Assembly (NCBI GenBank): GCA_949752735.1
Contig: OX457052.1
Coordinates: 39,479,551-39,543,550 of the forward strand
Source of the DNA: Lumbricus terrestris
Taxonomy: Eukaryota > Annelida > Clitellata > Crassiclitellata > Lumbricidae
DNA length: 64,000 nt
Reading direction: 5' to 3'
Made by a program: the position numbers and the translations under genes. Below the pieces are notes generated by a model. The model was not told the origin of the DNA. It made no database searches and saw only the letters and a list, made by a program, of their open reading frames with translations. Of this stretch, positions 11,937 to 21,110 are shown in pieces (position 1 is the stretch's first letter; each line of letters opens with the position of its first letter).

Positions 11937-14900
11937 TTTCGTCGTAGTCATCAGCATCATCCTCCGTACAGAAATTCATTAGCATAATCTTCGACTCGTT
12001 CACAGAAAAACTAAATTATATCTAATAATTTATAGGTCTAATTATATTCGTCAGATATTTTATGTTACGCGGCATAATAGTCGATCGTAATCACCGTGGG
12101 GCGCGGTGGTGTAGTGGTGGCGTCGTTGCCTTGAAGCCGGAAGGTTCGAGGTTCGAATCCACCTCGCCGCGTAAGGACCTTGGGTAAGTCCTTCACTCGC
12201 AATTGCTCAGCGCTTCGGCGTGAAACTCCGATGCAGTGTCCGCTCTGAATTCGGGAGCGCCTCTGAGTAGAGAGCTTGAAGGGGCGCTATAACAAGTGCA
12301 CATACAAACATACAAACAAACAGAAATCTCGCCTTCACGGGTTCATTGAACGCGCTATATAAATCTTAAGATAATAATTATCTCCTCGTATTTAAACGTC
12401 GCCCACCCGTTTGAATGACGTCATCTCCGAGTATCTTAACGGTCAGAGGCGATGACGTAATTGCAACGTAAGCATCGCCGACGAATTCTCTGCGGTCTTG
12501 AACAACCTGCCAACGAAAGAAGCAACCGGTTCTCAACTGTCCTGTTCTGTGAAGTAAGTAAGTAGGTTAATGTACGTAGGCAACTGTAGGCCCTACAATG
12601 ATTGTTTGTTATTTTTTATTTGTTGAGTTATTTTAATGTTTATAGGTCTCCAGACAGGAAGGCCTTGGTTATAGGATGACAATGTTTATTTATATAAGAT
12701 TACACAGTAATTACATAGTAAAAAGAAACGTAGGCTTAGTGTTATAATAGACCAAAAGCTGAAAAGCTGACAGTTCATCTGATGTCATTGGACGATTTGC
12801 CTGGTTGTAGTCGACTAACAAATCATACGTTACAAATGGTTGCAGAGTAAATTCTCATCAAATAAAAAAGTAAAGAATAAAATAATGCACTTCGGTGTTA
12901 TAAGACTGAAACAACCAGACTATAAGGTCTACTAAAGGCAGGTTTAAAACACCAGAAAAACTAACTATTATACATGGAAGAAACAGAATTTGAGCAAAGG
13001 TACCAGTGAAGGACCATGAGCAAGTCCTTCAGTCGCAGTTGCTCGTGAACTTCGGCTTGAAACACCGATTCAGTGTTCGCGCTGTAGTCGGGAGTGCCTC
13101 TGAGTAGCGAGCTTGAAGGGACGCTGTAGCGAATGTGAGATATAAATAGACGGGCAGTAGCATGTAATGTTTTATGCTGACCTTCGCTTGTATCTTGTAC
13201 GTCCCATAATCGATCGTGTATCGCATGATGTGAACTTCCGTTTCACTTATGAACGCAGTTGGCATCCAGATCTCAACCATATCATCGTCATTCGATTCCG
13301 ACAGACGGAAGACTTTCCAGATGACGTCGTTCAACAGATGACGATGGCAGTCATCCAGAACGAACGCCTTCAAGTGGAACGAGTCTCTGCGGGTGAACTT
13401 AGCGGGACTCTGTCTCTGCAACCCTCCGCCAGCAACGACGATCTCCACAGGACCACATCGCGAAGCATCTGGAGAGGACGTGGATGACGATGACGACGAT
13501 GATGGAGGGATGGAGGACATCATGACTGGCATCTTGGTTGACCTTGAAGAAGCATCCATCGATGATGACGAAAGATTTGCATCAGCCATGAAGTCTATTG
13601 ACGGAGGAGATGAATCCGAAAGAGACAGAAGAGAGCTCGTCGTTGTTTCCGCTGCTGCTGCTGATGATGATGAAGCTGATGTTGAATCTGACGACGCTAC
13701 GTCATTGTTGTGAGATGCTATTGTCTGGGAGAACAATGGATCTACCGAAGACAATGTGTTTTCCTCCACTCCACTCCTATTGTTAGTCGACTGGGCATCT
13801 GTTGTGGAGCGACGTCCGACGATCGTCAGAAGGAACCTTCCCATCTCCAGCGGAACTTTGTACTCAGCCGACAGTCGAAGGTAGACAGGGTAGGTGCCAG
13901 CTTCCGTGTAGACGTGCGTCTGTGTGGCGACTGTTCCATTGAATTTCGATGCAGTGATCGACGGCAGATCAGAGTCAACGGAGCCACCGAGGGCAACGAA
14001 ACTCTGCTCGGACATCCACTCAAGGGCGTTCAGATTGCCAGAGATCGGGGTCATGACCTCCGTCGGTGATCCGTCGCCGAAGTCCAATCGAAATTCAACA
14101 TCCGGAACGAATTGATCCGCGATGAAGAGAAATCGAACGTTTTTGTTGACCGTTGCCGGATCACTGACCAGCAGAAGCGACTGACCGAGCGAATCACTCA
14201 ACCGAGACCGGGATTTGACCTCGACGATCACAACGTCCGATCTGTGTTCATCCGTGCGTGCGACGATGTCCAACCAACCGGAAACGGTGACTGAAACGTT
14301 CCTTGGTCCTGGTGTCGCGTACATGTGTTTCGTTAATGCCCCGGAGATGCCTGGAACACGACCGAGCAGTTCGTCAACGACGCTTCGGTTGCTCTGAGCG
14401 GCGCTGAAGTAGGAGAAGTTGGGTGACTTAGTCACCCAGATGGGAAGACTGATGTTGGGACGGAGGAACAATTCCACTGTAGACGAATTATCTCCAAGGT
14501 CAAGGTCACAGGACAGCGCAGGGAAGTGACTTTCGACGAGCGTCAGGAAGGTCGTCTCCACTCCATCGTATACCGGTCTCTTGACGAGGACGATCACCTC
14601 ACCGATGACCTCTGTCAAGGTCGGACGTCGACCCACCGTGGCAGTCGTGTTTCGCTGGACATCTCCTCCTTGCGTGTCCTTCGAATGACCTCTAACGTGG
14701 AACGTGACCTTGTAGGTCCCGATCTCAGTGAACTCGTGGCTGGAAACGCCACCAAGAAACGAGTTCCGGTGATCGGAGAATATCTCGTCGATGACAGTCC
14801 TGTTGTGATCTGTGCTGACGTACTGACCACTGACGACCCAGTGCGGCAACCTGGCCGACCCAGTGACGCTGAGAGCCTCATCGGGGCACCCGTCACCGTA

Positions 14901-16378
14901 GCTGACGAACAGCTCAAGGTCGTCTTCGGAAAAGTCGCCGAAGTGATAGAGGAAGTAGGTGCTTTCGTTGACGTAGTTCGTCTTACTCGTGAGCAGAACG
15001 AACGGCGCCAGTCGCTCCCAGGTCGTCTTACGTCGCTCAATGACGTCAACGCTGCTGACGAGAGTGACGTATTCATACCTGGCGACCTCCTCCAACTGCC
15101 CCGCCACCTTCACCTTCGTCGTGTGGCGACCCACGCGGTTGAACACGTGACTAACGAGGCTGCAGTTGTAGAGATGTGATTCGGACAGAACGCGCTCTGC
15201 CTGGCTCGGGTCGACTCCGTGCAACTTGTAGTATTTACGGCGCACCCAATCCGGGACGTGGGTGCCGTTGAAATTGATGTCGAGTCTACCCCGGGGGACG
15301 GGCGTGCTGCTATTGTCGTCATCGTCATCGTAGTCGATGGTGTAGACGAGCGACGGTCGATGGATTCTGATGAGGAAGAGGAAGTGGACTGGGATCCCGA
15401 CGTACGCTGGGGTCTCACTGATGAACAGCATGGGTCCCGTGACGTCCGTCATCAGAGGTCGGACCTTGACCTCTGCCGTTCGCGTCAAGGTCGAATGACG
15501 TCCCACTGATTCGAGTCTTCCAGCGACGGTGAAGTGGACGAAGTGGAGACCGAACGAATGGAAGACGTGGTGGATCTCTCCACCGTGGAAGTCACTTATC
15601 TTGGCGATGATACCTGGAATCAGTTCACTGTCTTCGCCAGTCGAGGAAGAACTTGCGTTCATCCATCCGGGAATCCGAGAGACGTTCATGGCGACTAGCG
15701 AAAGGTTTCCAGAGAGGGAAGCGTTTGGAAAGAGGATGGTGAAGTTCAGACTTGGATCGGGGTTTCTGACGAGGTAGAGGAACGAGGCAGATGCCAAGTG
15801 GTAGACTGGAAAGCTGGAAAAGAGGAAGGTTCCGTTGAGCACCTGTTCCAGCGTCGGTCGGCGCTCAACCGTGACGGTCACTGACTTGTTCCAGGTCGAC
15901 CATGACGATTCGTTGCGGGTCATTTGACCGGAGACTCTTAGACTGACGCTGAACGTCTTGTTATCTTCGTAGTCGTGCGTCACTGAACATCGATACAGTT
16001 CCTGTAGTTGCACGGTCGATAGATTTCTCTCTGACTTCAGCCTCTGAAACTCCTTTGTCTCCGCAAGCCAATCAGGCAGCGGTTCCGCAAGACTGAAGTT
16101 GCTCTGCTCCAGCGCCATCGGTTCTTCGTCGCCACCGAAATCGATGGAGAATTGGAATTGTGGAGAGAGGAAGGAACCGATGATGAGAAGATGCTCGATT
16201 GTTTCGTTGACGTAGATCGATTGCAGAGGCTGCAGAAAGATGTTCATCTCTCCAAAGAATTCTTCGATGCTTCTCGTGCAGTTGTCTGAAGATGCGATTC
16301 CATCGACTGATGCTACAGCGACAGGTGAATGGAAAACAAAGCACATCGTTATCATCATCATCATCATCATCATCATCG

Positions 16379-16413
<35 letters not shown>

Positions 16414-17423
16414 GTCGTCGTCGTCGTCATCATCATCATTATCATCATTGTCGTCGTCGTCATCGTCATCATCATCGTCATCATCACAGCCAACAACTCC
16501 AACCAGTGCAACCACATACAGGCGCTAAACTAATCTAATGTAATCTAACGAAAGAAGGATTGTGGTCGAAGGGATACTACTCGGGTATAACAGACCTACC
16601 CTGAACATAACAGTTTGTTATGTATAGCAAGGATATCTGACCACGGCGTGAAAATAGCGCTAATAAAAACTGAAGAAGCACAACAGAAGACTTAGACGAA
16701 TAGACGAATAGACGTGAGCTGCTGTATTTACCGAATGACTGGTAGCAGGGAGGCTGGCGGTAGTCGTCATAGCAACAGCCACAGTCAAGGCATCTCTGTC
16801 TTGTGATGAAATCATCTCCGCATTGGGCGACCATTGGCTCCTCCGTTCTTCCAACGAAACAGAAATTCTTATCTGTCGACCAACACAGAAAACAGACAGA
16901 AATAAAAGATAAAAGAAAGGAAGAGACAGACAAACAGACAGACAGAAAGACAGACAGACAGACAGATGCAAAATATTATAAGCAGAGGTACAATACAGGC
17001 CTAAAGAAAGAGAAGAGGGTAAGGTCAACTGCAGATGGGTGACTCAATGCAGACAAAGGGAAAGTGTGGTGTGTGGTGTGGCGAATGATTATTATATTGT
17101 ATTGATCGGTAAGAAAACAATAGCAGAGAATCCACAACAGTGAACAATTATATTCCATCGTTTTGCTGAGTGGTACAGACTCAAAAGCCGGTCGGTGTCT
17201 CACAACGCCATCTACTTCGGTCTCTGCTGAACTACGGTGCTATACAAATCGTCCTATTATAATTCTATTATTATCAGCATCAGCAGCATTATTATCACTA
17301 TTGCTATTATTATTGTTATTGTTATCGTCATTTTTACTTGTTTTATTTTTATTGTTATTATTAAGAGAGGACACTAGATACCTTCTATGAACGACCTAAA
17401 ATGCGAAGGAAAATAAAGAACAA

Positions 17424-17501
<78 letters not shown>

Positions 17502-18858
17502 GAAGAAGAAGAAGAAGAAGAAGAGAAGAAGACGACGATGACGACGTCAACGACAACGACGACAACGACGATGACGATGATGATGACGATGGATGTGAAG
17601 GAGAAAAGAGATCGAGCGAATTAAGTGAGTATATTTTAACTGAGTATATTTTAACTGAATGAAAAAATGTTAATATTCGTGTGTCACGTGACTTACTTGT
17701 TCCTCTGTAGACGACAAAGAACAAAGCGTTATTCTCGTTTTCCACTCGCAAGCTCTGTATTCCTTCGAGCATTGTCTTCATGGGACGATCTGCTGCCTTG
17801 TCCCCTTCATCCACAACGAAATCGTCTGCTTGAGATGGAACAGGAGAAGAAGGAGGAGATGGAGGATGAGAAGGAGGAGGAGGCAGAGTGTAGCTGATGA
17901 GAGTGACGTTGCAAGGTTTGTTGTAGAATCCTCCTATGACCTCAATGGTCGACTCATTCCATCGCATCCTGAATCTTGAATAGTCGTAGCAGTAGGCCAC
18001 TCCACTCGTATACGGAGGCACCACAGCCTTACAAGATTCCTCCTTCTCTCGAACAGCGGGTCGTGGATCGCGACATTCTCTGCAGCATCATTGAATTTCG
18101 TACACAACATTCAACGATTAGTATATATTGCAATAATTATAGATCGAGTGCTGTCATTATTAAGTTCATAAGAACAGTGGTGGTGGAGTAGACGTTACTG
18201 TCGTTGTTGGTGGTGTTGGGTGAGTGGGTGGTGGTGGTGGTGGTGGGTGGGTGGTGATGGTGGTATAAGGAGTAGAAGTAGTTATCAATGCGTTTCGTTT
18301 GGTAATAGCAATACGTACGGTTAAACGGATGCACTTTCTTGTGAATTGGGAGGTAATCGTAATCGTAGGCTAATCGTACATTTATATAGCGCCACTTCAA
18401 GAGAAACTCCTCAGAGGTGCTCCCGACTTGACATGAAACCACAATCAAAGAGAATGATTTGGAAACGCTTACGGAAAAGGGGCAAAGAAAGACAAAGAAG
18501 TTCATTGCGGAGACTATAATATATACTATATAGGTAACGTATTCGAGAAAGAAGGACCAACTATAGCAAAACTATTCTGCGGCACTGTGAAAGTTCAAGC
18601 CATAACGACAAAATCAGGTGACATGAACGACGAAATCTACGGCCTAGAACGGATAGCACAGGCATTCAAAGATCCCTAAGATAAATCGGAGCTTGGCCAA
18701 CTAGACAATTACGCATGAACATTAGAATCTTAAACTCAACACGTTTTTGCATAGGTAGCCAGTGCAGTTCCTCCCGTATAAAACTTGCTATATGCCCAAA
18801 CTTTGGTAATCCGCCAATCATACGAGCCGCAGCATTAAGTGAGGCCGTAATATTATGT

Positions 18859-18893
<35 letters not shown>

Positions 18894-20841
18894 GGACGGA
18901 CGAACGGACGGACAGACACACAGACAGACACACAGGCATACAGACATAAGCACACATACACTCATGACATAGAAACCGACAGAGAGCAATGATGATGCTG
19001 ACCTGATGAAAATTTCCTTTTCGTATGCGATGTAGACCTGGACATACGGCTCACCTCCACCTCCACCACCATCACCACCACCATCACCACCACCACCATC
19101 ACCACCATCACCGTCACCAGCATCCGCAGGAATCGGACGGAGGAGGCTGAGTCGCAAACATCCACATCCGTACATCTGAAATTCGAGTGAATCCATCGCA
19201 CCGATCGACAGATTGAAACTACGAAGTCCAACCGACGACGGCTTACTCGCAGGCATCGTCTCGTTGAAGACCATCATCGCCTCATCAGCATCGTCGTCTA
19301 CAACAGACAGCATTCACGGATCTACTGTACAGTCACAAATAGACATAATGACCAGCTGAATTTGGGGGCTGCTTTCAAACTCGGGGCCCCCCACGGCCGG
19401 GGGAACGGGGGTGCTATAGAGCCGACACTGCTACTACACTGTGTCCGGATAAAAAGTAGCCCCCACAAAAAGTGTAATAACTCGGTCAAAACTCCTATGA
19501 ATTGTCTGAAATTTTAAACAGAGCAACAGTGACCATATATACACGAGATCCTAAAGCCGATTAGAAATATTCGTGAGTTTGTCAAATTTATGAGCGTTTA
19601 AAATGCAACACCAAAAAATTGAACTTTCCAACATGGAAAATCTGAAAGGAAGTGAAATTCAGCCATATCCGGTTTCAAAATGTCCTCCTTGTCCACGGAC
19701 ACAGGACCGTAGACGTAAACGCTACTGTTTGATGGTCCGGTTGATGGATCACTTGGTCAGACATCTGCCACTCTTCAATCAGACGCGCCCTATGCCCTAC
19801 GGTTATCGATGTCATGAGTATACACGTGAACGAAAAACGCGCCCCTCCAGTAAATGCACCTGGTACTCCGGATCGAGGTCTGGACTACTGGGCAGCCACA
19901 GCTGCGGGTATGAAGCCGAGTGTATCCCTGGACAACTACTACGTCTACGGTCGTGTGTCCGTGAACAGGGAGGACATTCTGAACACTGGATATAGCTGAA
20001 TTTCACTTCCTTTCAGGTTTTCCATGTTGGAAAGTTCAATTTTTTGTGCTGCATTTTAAACGCTCATAAATTTGACAAACTCAAGAATATTTCTAATCGG
20101 TTTTAGGATCTCGTGTATATATGGTCACTGTTGCTCTGTTTAAAATTTCAGACAAATCCTAAGAGTTTTGACCGAGTTATTACACTTCTTTTTGGGGGCT
20201 ACTTTTTATCCGGACACAGTGTAATACTATACTATACTATATGCTATAGTATAGGCATAGGCCAAATTATTGCTGAGGAAAACACTGTTCTGGGGTCAAG
20301 ACTCAAGACCTGACCATGAACAGCTCACATCTGTTCAGTTAAGCCTTAGCTGGGAGTTAGAAGAAGAGCTAATTGTGTGTATCAGTGTATGCTAGCCCTC
20401 CTAGACCCCAGACAACTGAACAATTAGTTGGCGTTACTAATTCGTACCGCACTTCTCAGGAGTCCGTCGCGGCAATATTGCAGTACCGGGTTGGCCAATG
20501 GCCGCTTATGTGACATATCTATCCTTGGACAGCGTCTAATGTCGACGCTCATCCTAAACCTAACCGACACTCACGACGCCAAACCGACACTCACGATCCC
20601 TAAACTGACCCTTCCGATACTCACAACGTTTAACTTGATCCTAAGCGACACTTGAGTCCCCGGTAGCCTACTGCAGTTATGCCTCTGTCGCTGAAAGAAC
20701 TTCTTAGGCTATAATATATATCTGCGTTTGTTTTAAAGGCATAAAAAATCACCTACCATTTCGTGCGGCCAATACGCCGGGGTCTGTCGTAAGCGATGCG
20801 AGAAACGCTAATAGACAGAAAAACCTTTCTGCAGTCTGCAT
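7530..20841 (-). CDS. Polycystin-1/REJ-family-like protein, 5' part of gene (eight exons found, 3' end not in view)
   Basis: Eight exons were assembled on the minus strand. Order: signal peptide; a beta-rich domain resembling the farnesoic acid O-methyltransferase (Methyltransf_FA) fold; trefoil; six PKD-like repeats; Ser/Thr-rich linker; REJ module. Seven joins run in order from exon 1 to exon 8. Six have fully matching phase; the exon 5 to exon 6 join works only with an alternative acceptor at 11683 or an extra small exon. PKD repeats followed by REJ are characteristic of polycystin-1, PKDREJ and sea-urchin REJ proteins, cell-surface receptors that pair with TRPP channels. The GPS/GAIN, PLAT and transmembrane parts expected in that family were not found; the gene may continue left of 7.5 kb or beyond the window. 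Introns are rich in transposons. No frameshift or stop lies inside the exons, so it looks like a working gene. I know of no named protein with this exact N-terminal order. Confidence 0.8.
8263..8836. repeat. 43-bp minisatellite, 13 units, copied from an exon/intron border
   Basis: The unit (plus strand GGTTCATTGCCTTAGCCACC, TACCTGTAAGAGTGAACTGA, TAC) repeats thirteen times with a few single-base variants (AGAG/AGCG). The rightmost unit contains the last codons of the polycystin-like exon 7 and its donor. On the minus strand each unit carries CTTACAG|GTAGGT; the leftmost carries CTTACAG|GCAAGT. As 43 is not a multiple of three, using a downstream donor would shift the frame; in exon 7's frame a stop follows soon after the first donor. 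Confidence 0.95.
8806..9273 (-). CDS. Polycystin-like gene exon 7: REJ core
   Basis: Acceptor after CTTCGTTGTCTTCCAATGCAG, donor ACAG|GTAGGT. Encodes DGVGCYGSGRRMNSTSREFR, FDPALLFYTNLPTSFTVQVA, SIIVVPTENPVLIRCTFNCG and LSYRWDFLPLC. The pair IRCTFNCG and LSYRW is the second Cys/Trp signature of REJ modules in PKDREJ and polycystin-1. The last 36 bp of the exon and its donor form the first unit of a 43-bp tandem repeat running left into the intron. Confidence 0.82.
9732..11350. mobile_element. hAT-type DNA transposon, non-autonomous, in the polycystin-like gene
   Basis: The 1,619-bp element starts CAGCGGTTCTCAA and ends with the exact inverse TTGAGAACCGCTG. It is flanked by perfect 8-bp target duplications CTCTAATG (9724-9731 and 11351-11358). 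The ends carry GGGTCGCGATCCCC and GGGGTCGCC subterminal motifs typical of hAT families. The interior is several loosely repeated segments (GAAGTCTTAAACC..., GACAATGGG...) and holds no transposase. A tRNA-like SINE is nested inside. Confidence 0.93.
10765..10838 (-). mobile_element. tRNA-derived SINE head nested in the hAT element
   Basis: On the minus strand the sequence GGGACGCGGTGGTGTAGCGG (A-box region) and, further on, GCAGGTTCGAATC (B box) have the spacing of a tRNA-type RNA polymerase III promoter. It is closely similar to the head of the SINE at 12096. The element body probably continues to about 10620. Confidence 0.65.
11539..11691 (-). CDS. Polycystin-like gene exon 6: REJ continuation
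   Basis: Encodes TPVTIRAEPGIDIDEPRELT then YVSTTFEWFCMNTGEKSPYS and DPLHEDDA, ending GCA G|GTCTCT in phase 1, which fits exon 7 (G+AC). The FEWFC motif is the L.F.W.C signature of REJ modules. Acceptor choice is open: GTGCAG at 11692-11693 leaves a phase-1 start, which does not fit exon 5, while the AG at 11684-11685 gives phase 0 and joins exon 5 directly. Otherwise one small exon is missing between 11.7 and 13.2 kb. Confidence 0.7.
11700..11938. repeat. CAT/CGT triplet microsatellite next to REJ exon 6
   Basis: Almost 240 bp of CAT, CGT and GTC triplets ending in some twenty uninterrupted CAT units. It begins 8 bp upstream of the exon 6 acceptor, where the minus-strand form (ATG/ACG) runs into TTGTTGTTGTTGTGCAG. 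Long frames of poly-His, poly-Ile or poly-Met here are artefacts. Confidence 0.97.
12096..12370 (+). mobile_element. tRNA-derived SINE with LINE-type 3' tail
   Basis: The head GGGGCGCGGTGGTGTAGTGG includes an A box and is followed by GAGGTTCGAATCC (B box), as in a tRNA gene, but the clover-leaf is imperfect and the body continues with CTTGGGTAAGTCCTTCACTC and a tail GGGAGCGCCTCTGAGTAGAG, AGCTTGAAGGGGCGCTATA. The tail matches the 3' end of the LINE at 28520. A truncated relative is at 13008-13147. Confidence 0.8.
13008..13147 (+). mobile_element. 5'-truncated SINE copy
   Basis: Starts at GAAGGACCATGAGCAAGTCC and continues with TCAGTCGCAGTTGCTCG and the tail GGGAGTGCCTCTGAGTAGCG, AGCTTGAAGGGACGCT. 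It is the same family as the copy at 12096 but has lost the tRNA-like head. It lies about 35 bp downstream of exon 5's splice donor in the polycystin-like gene. Confidence 0.75.
13182..16312 (-). CDS. Polycystin-like gene exon 5: six PKD-like repeats, Ser/Thr linker, start of REJ
   Basis: A 3,131-bp exon, acceptor TGTCGCTGTAG, donor AAG|GTCAGC. It carries six repeats of 130-170 residues, each built as FLLxS.P.YVNxx.xFLF...L.F..DFGDGS...W...H.(Y/F)...G.(Y/H).V.V.VSG and separated by a recurring linker (VERRPTLEQV, IERRKTTWERL, VGRRPTLTEV, VGRRSTTDAQ). The clearest PKD cores are RLDFGDGSPTEV and HVYTEAGTYPVYLRLS. There are many N-glycosylation sites. After the sixth repeat comes a Ser/Thr-rich stretch of about 110 residues, likely O-glycosylated, then CGPVEIVVAGGG, AFVLDDC and VIWKVFRL, which open a REJ module. 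Numbered from exon 1, it spans about residues 302-1345. Confidence 0.92.
16349..16488. repeat. CAT/CGT triplet microsatellite next to PKD exon 5
   Basis: About 140 bp of CAT and CGT triplets, starting some 35 bp upstream of the exon 5 acceptor. In the minus strand it could read as poly-Asp or poly-Met; the acceptor TGTCGCTGTAG and phase matching place it in the intron. Confidence 0.97.
16732..16872 (-). CDS. Polycystin-like gene exon 4: trefoil (P-type) domain
   Basis: A 141-bp exon with acceptor GTCGACAG and donor G|GTAAAT. The residues NFCFV...QCGDDFITRQRC, LDCGCCYDD and YRQPPCYQ match the trefoil pattern: C...CG...(I/V)T...C...GCC(Y/F)D...P.C(Y/F). Six canonical cysteines are present plus one extra (LDC, where the family usually has Arg), and the first loop is about four residues longer than usual. 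Trefoil domains occur on secreted mucosal and zona-pellucida proteins and bind carbohydrate. Confidence 0.82.
17424..17520. repeat. AAT microsatellite followed by AAG run
   Basis: About 25 AAT triplets followed by GAAGAAGAAG and then a GACGAC-rich tract to about 17590. It lies in the intron between exons 3 and 4 of the polycystin-like gene. Confidence 0.97.
17697..18079 (-). CDS. Polycystin-like gene exon 3: second half of FAMeT-like domain and Pro-rich linker
   Basis: Starts after GATGCTGCAG and ends at a strong donor, ACAA|GTAAGT, so both phases fit the neighbours. Encodes RECRDPRPAV, then YCYDYSRFRMRWNESTIEVI and GGFYNKPCNVTLISYT, which fits the FWIxW...I.VGxG ending of the Methyltransf_FA family. 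A Pro/Ser run (LPPPPSHPPSPPSSPVPS) and an acidic linker follow, then NALFFVVYRGT. The domain name is an inference from pattern; four cysteines suggest an extracellular disulphide-bonded version. Confidence 0.8.
18360..18425 (-). mobile_element. LINE/SINE tail fragment
   Basis: Plus-strand ATTTATATAGCGCCACTTCA, AGAGAAACTCCTCAGAGGTG, CTCCCGAC is the inverse of the shared LINE/SINE tail. Similar short inverse tails are at 1290-1325 (TTTATATAGCGCCCCTTCAA) and about 698-730. Confidence 0.55.
18673..18860 (-). pseudogene. LINE reverse-transcriptase C-terminal fragment (CR1/L2-like)
   Basis: The minus strand reads LNAAARMIGGLPKFGHIASF, IREELHWLPMQKRVEFKILM and MRNCLVGQAPIYLRDL then stop. The NAAAR...HW(L)P...R..(F)K(I)L...C..G.AP.YL.(D/E)L series is diagnostic for the region after the reverse transcriptase in CR1/L2-type LINEs. 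It sits in the intron between exons 2 and 3 of the polycystin-like gene and has no upstream RT domain, as expected for a 5'-truncated insertion. Confidence 0.85.
18858..18945. repeat. CAGA/GACG tetranucleotide microsatellite
   Basis: About nine CAGA units, then GGACGGACGAACGGACGG and a degenerate CACAGACA tail. It is adjacent to the LINE fragment at 18673-18860, on the 5' side of that truncated insertion. Confidence 0.9.
19003..19297 (-). CDS. Polycystin-like gene exon 2: first half of FAMeT-like domain with Gly/Asp run
   Basis: Acceptor after CTGTCTGTTGTAG and donor AG|GTCAGC. Encodes DDDADEAMMVFNETMPASKP, then LRSFNLSIGAMDSLEFQMYG and CGCLRLSLLRPIPAD, a Gly/Asp-only stretch made by a GGTGGTGAT-type microsatellite (about 19050-19110), and EPYVQVYIAYEKEIFI. 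The strand pattern and the following exon resemble the Methyltransf_FA fold, where a ligand-binding-like sandwich precedes a conserved FxIxW...I..GG end. The Gly/Asp insertion would sit in a loop. Confidence 0.75.
19437..20221. mobile_element. 785-bp foldback DNA element with about 280-bp inverted arms and TA flanks
   Basis: The left end CACTGTGTCCGGATAAAAAG and the right end are inverted copies, and similarity continues inward for about 280 bp (arms about 19437-19717 and 19941-20221) with scattered mismatches. TA flanks both ends (19435-19436 and 20222-20223), fitting Tc1/mariner-type insertion. The centre has no transposase; the short frames seen are readthroughs of the arms. It lies in the first intron of the polycystin-like gene. 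Confidence 0.88.
20757..20841 (-). CDS. Polycystin-like gene exon 1: start codon and signal peptide
   Basis: The exon reads MQTAERFFCLLAFLASL followed by TTDPGVLAARN and ends in phase 1 before the donor GTAGGT. The hydrophobic run FFCLLAFLASL after a short N-terminus is a good secretory signal peptide, with cleavage plausible after VLAA. Its phase fits exon 2 (G+AC, Asp). It was too short to stand out as an ORF; the evidence is the signal sequence, donor quality and phase. Confidence 0.68.
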
Positions 20842-21102
20842 CTTTTTATCTCTGCTACTTTAACGCGATCTTTTCTTCATCACCGTCGTCGTCATAATCC
20901 GATTAATCCGAGGATTTGGTTCAGTTACGCGAGTTTTTGCTGAAACGACGATTTTATGCGTTTAAGAATATTGAGCTCTGTAGGTCGCAAAGAAGTCATT
21001 TCAAAGAACGATGTAAGTAGGCCTGCGTTCAGAAAATGATGTTTGACTTATAAGAGAAGAAACATATTGAGCGACTTTCAACGTCACTTCCTTAGCAACC
21101 GA

Positions 21103-21110
21103 TGACGTCA
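21103..21110. promoter_or_regulatory. CRE palindrome TGACGTCA upstream of the polycystin-like gene
   Basis: A perfect TGACGTCA lies about 260 bp before the predicted start codon, beside GGTTGCTAAGG (minus strand), which resembles one half of an RFX X-box. Ciliary genes often use RFX sites, so the pairing is worth noting, but a full X-box is not present. Confidence 0.3.

Noticed and set aside
11625..11987. Long frames of poly-His, poly-Ile and poly-Met on both strands
   Set aside because: Pure products of a CAT/CGT triplet microsatellite; no splice or start context and no conserved sequence.
12096..12180. True tRNA gene
   Set aside because: A and B boxes are present, but stems do not pair properly and the sequence continues into a SINE body and LINE-type tail.
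13826..15179. Several long frames on the plus strand and in other minus frames across 13.1-16.3 kb
   Set aside because: Shadows of the large GC-rich PKD exon; none has motifs.
16072..16515. Poly-Asp frame overlapping the PKD exon
   Set aside because: Read in another frame of the PKD exon plus the intronic triplet repeat. The real exon starts at 16312 after a good acceptor whose phase matches the trefoil exon.
19603..19995. 130-residue plus-strand frame as a transposase
   Set aside because: It reads through an inverted arm and the short centre of the foldback element and has no DDE-type or HTH motif.
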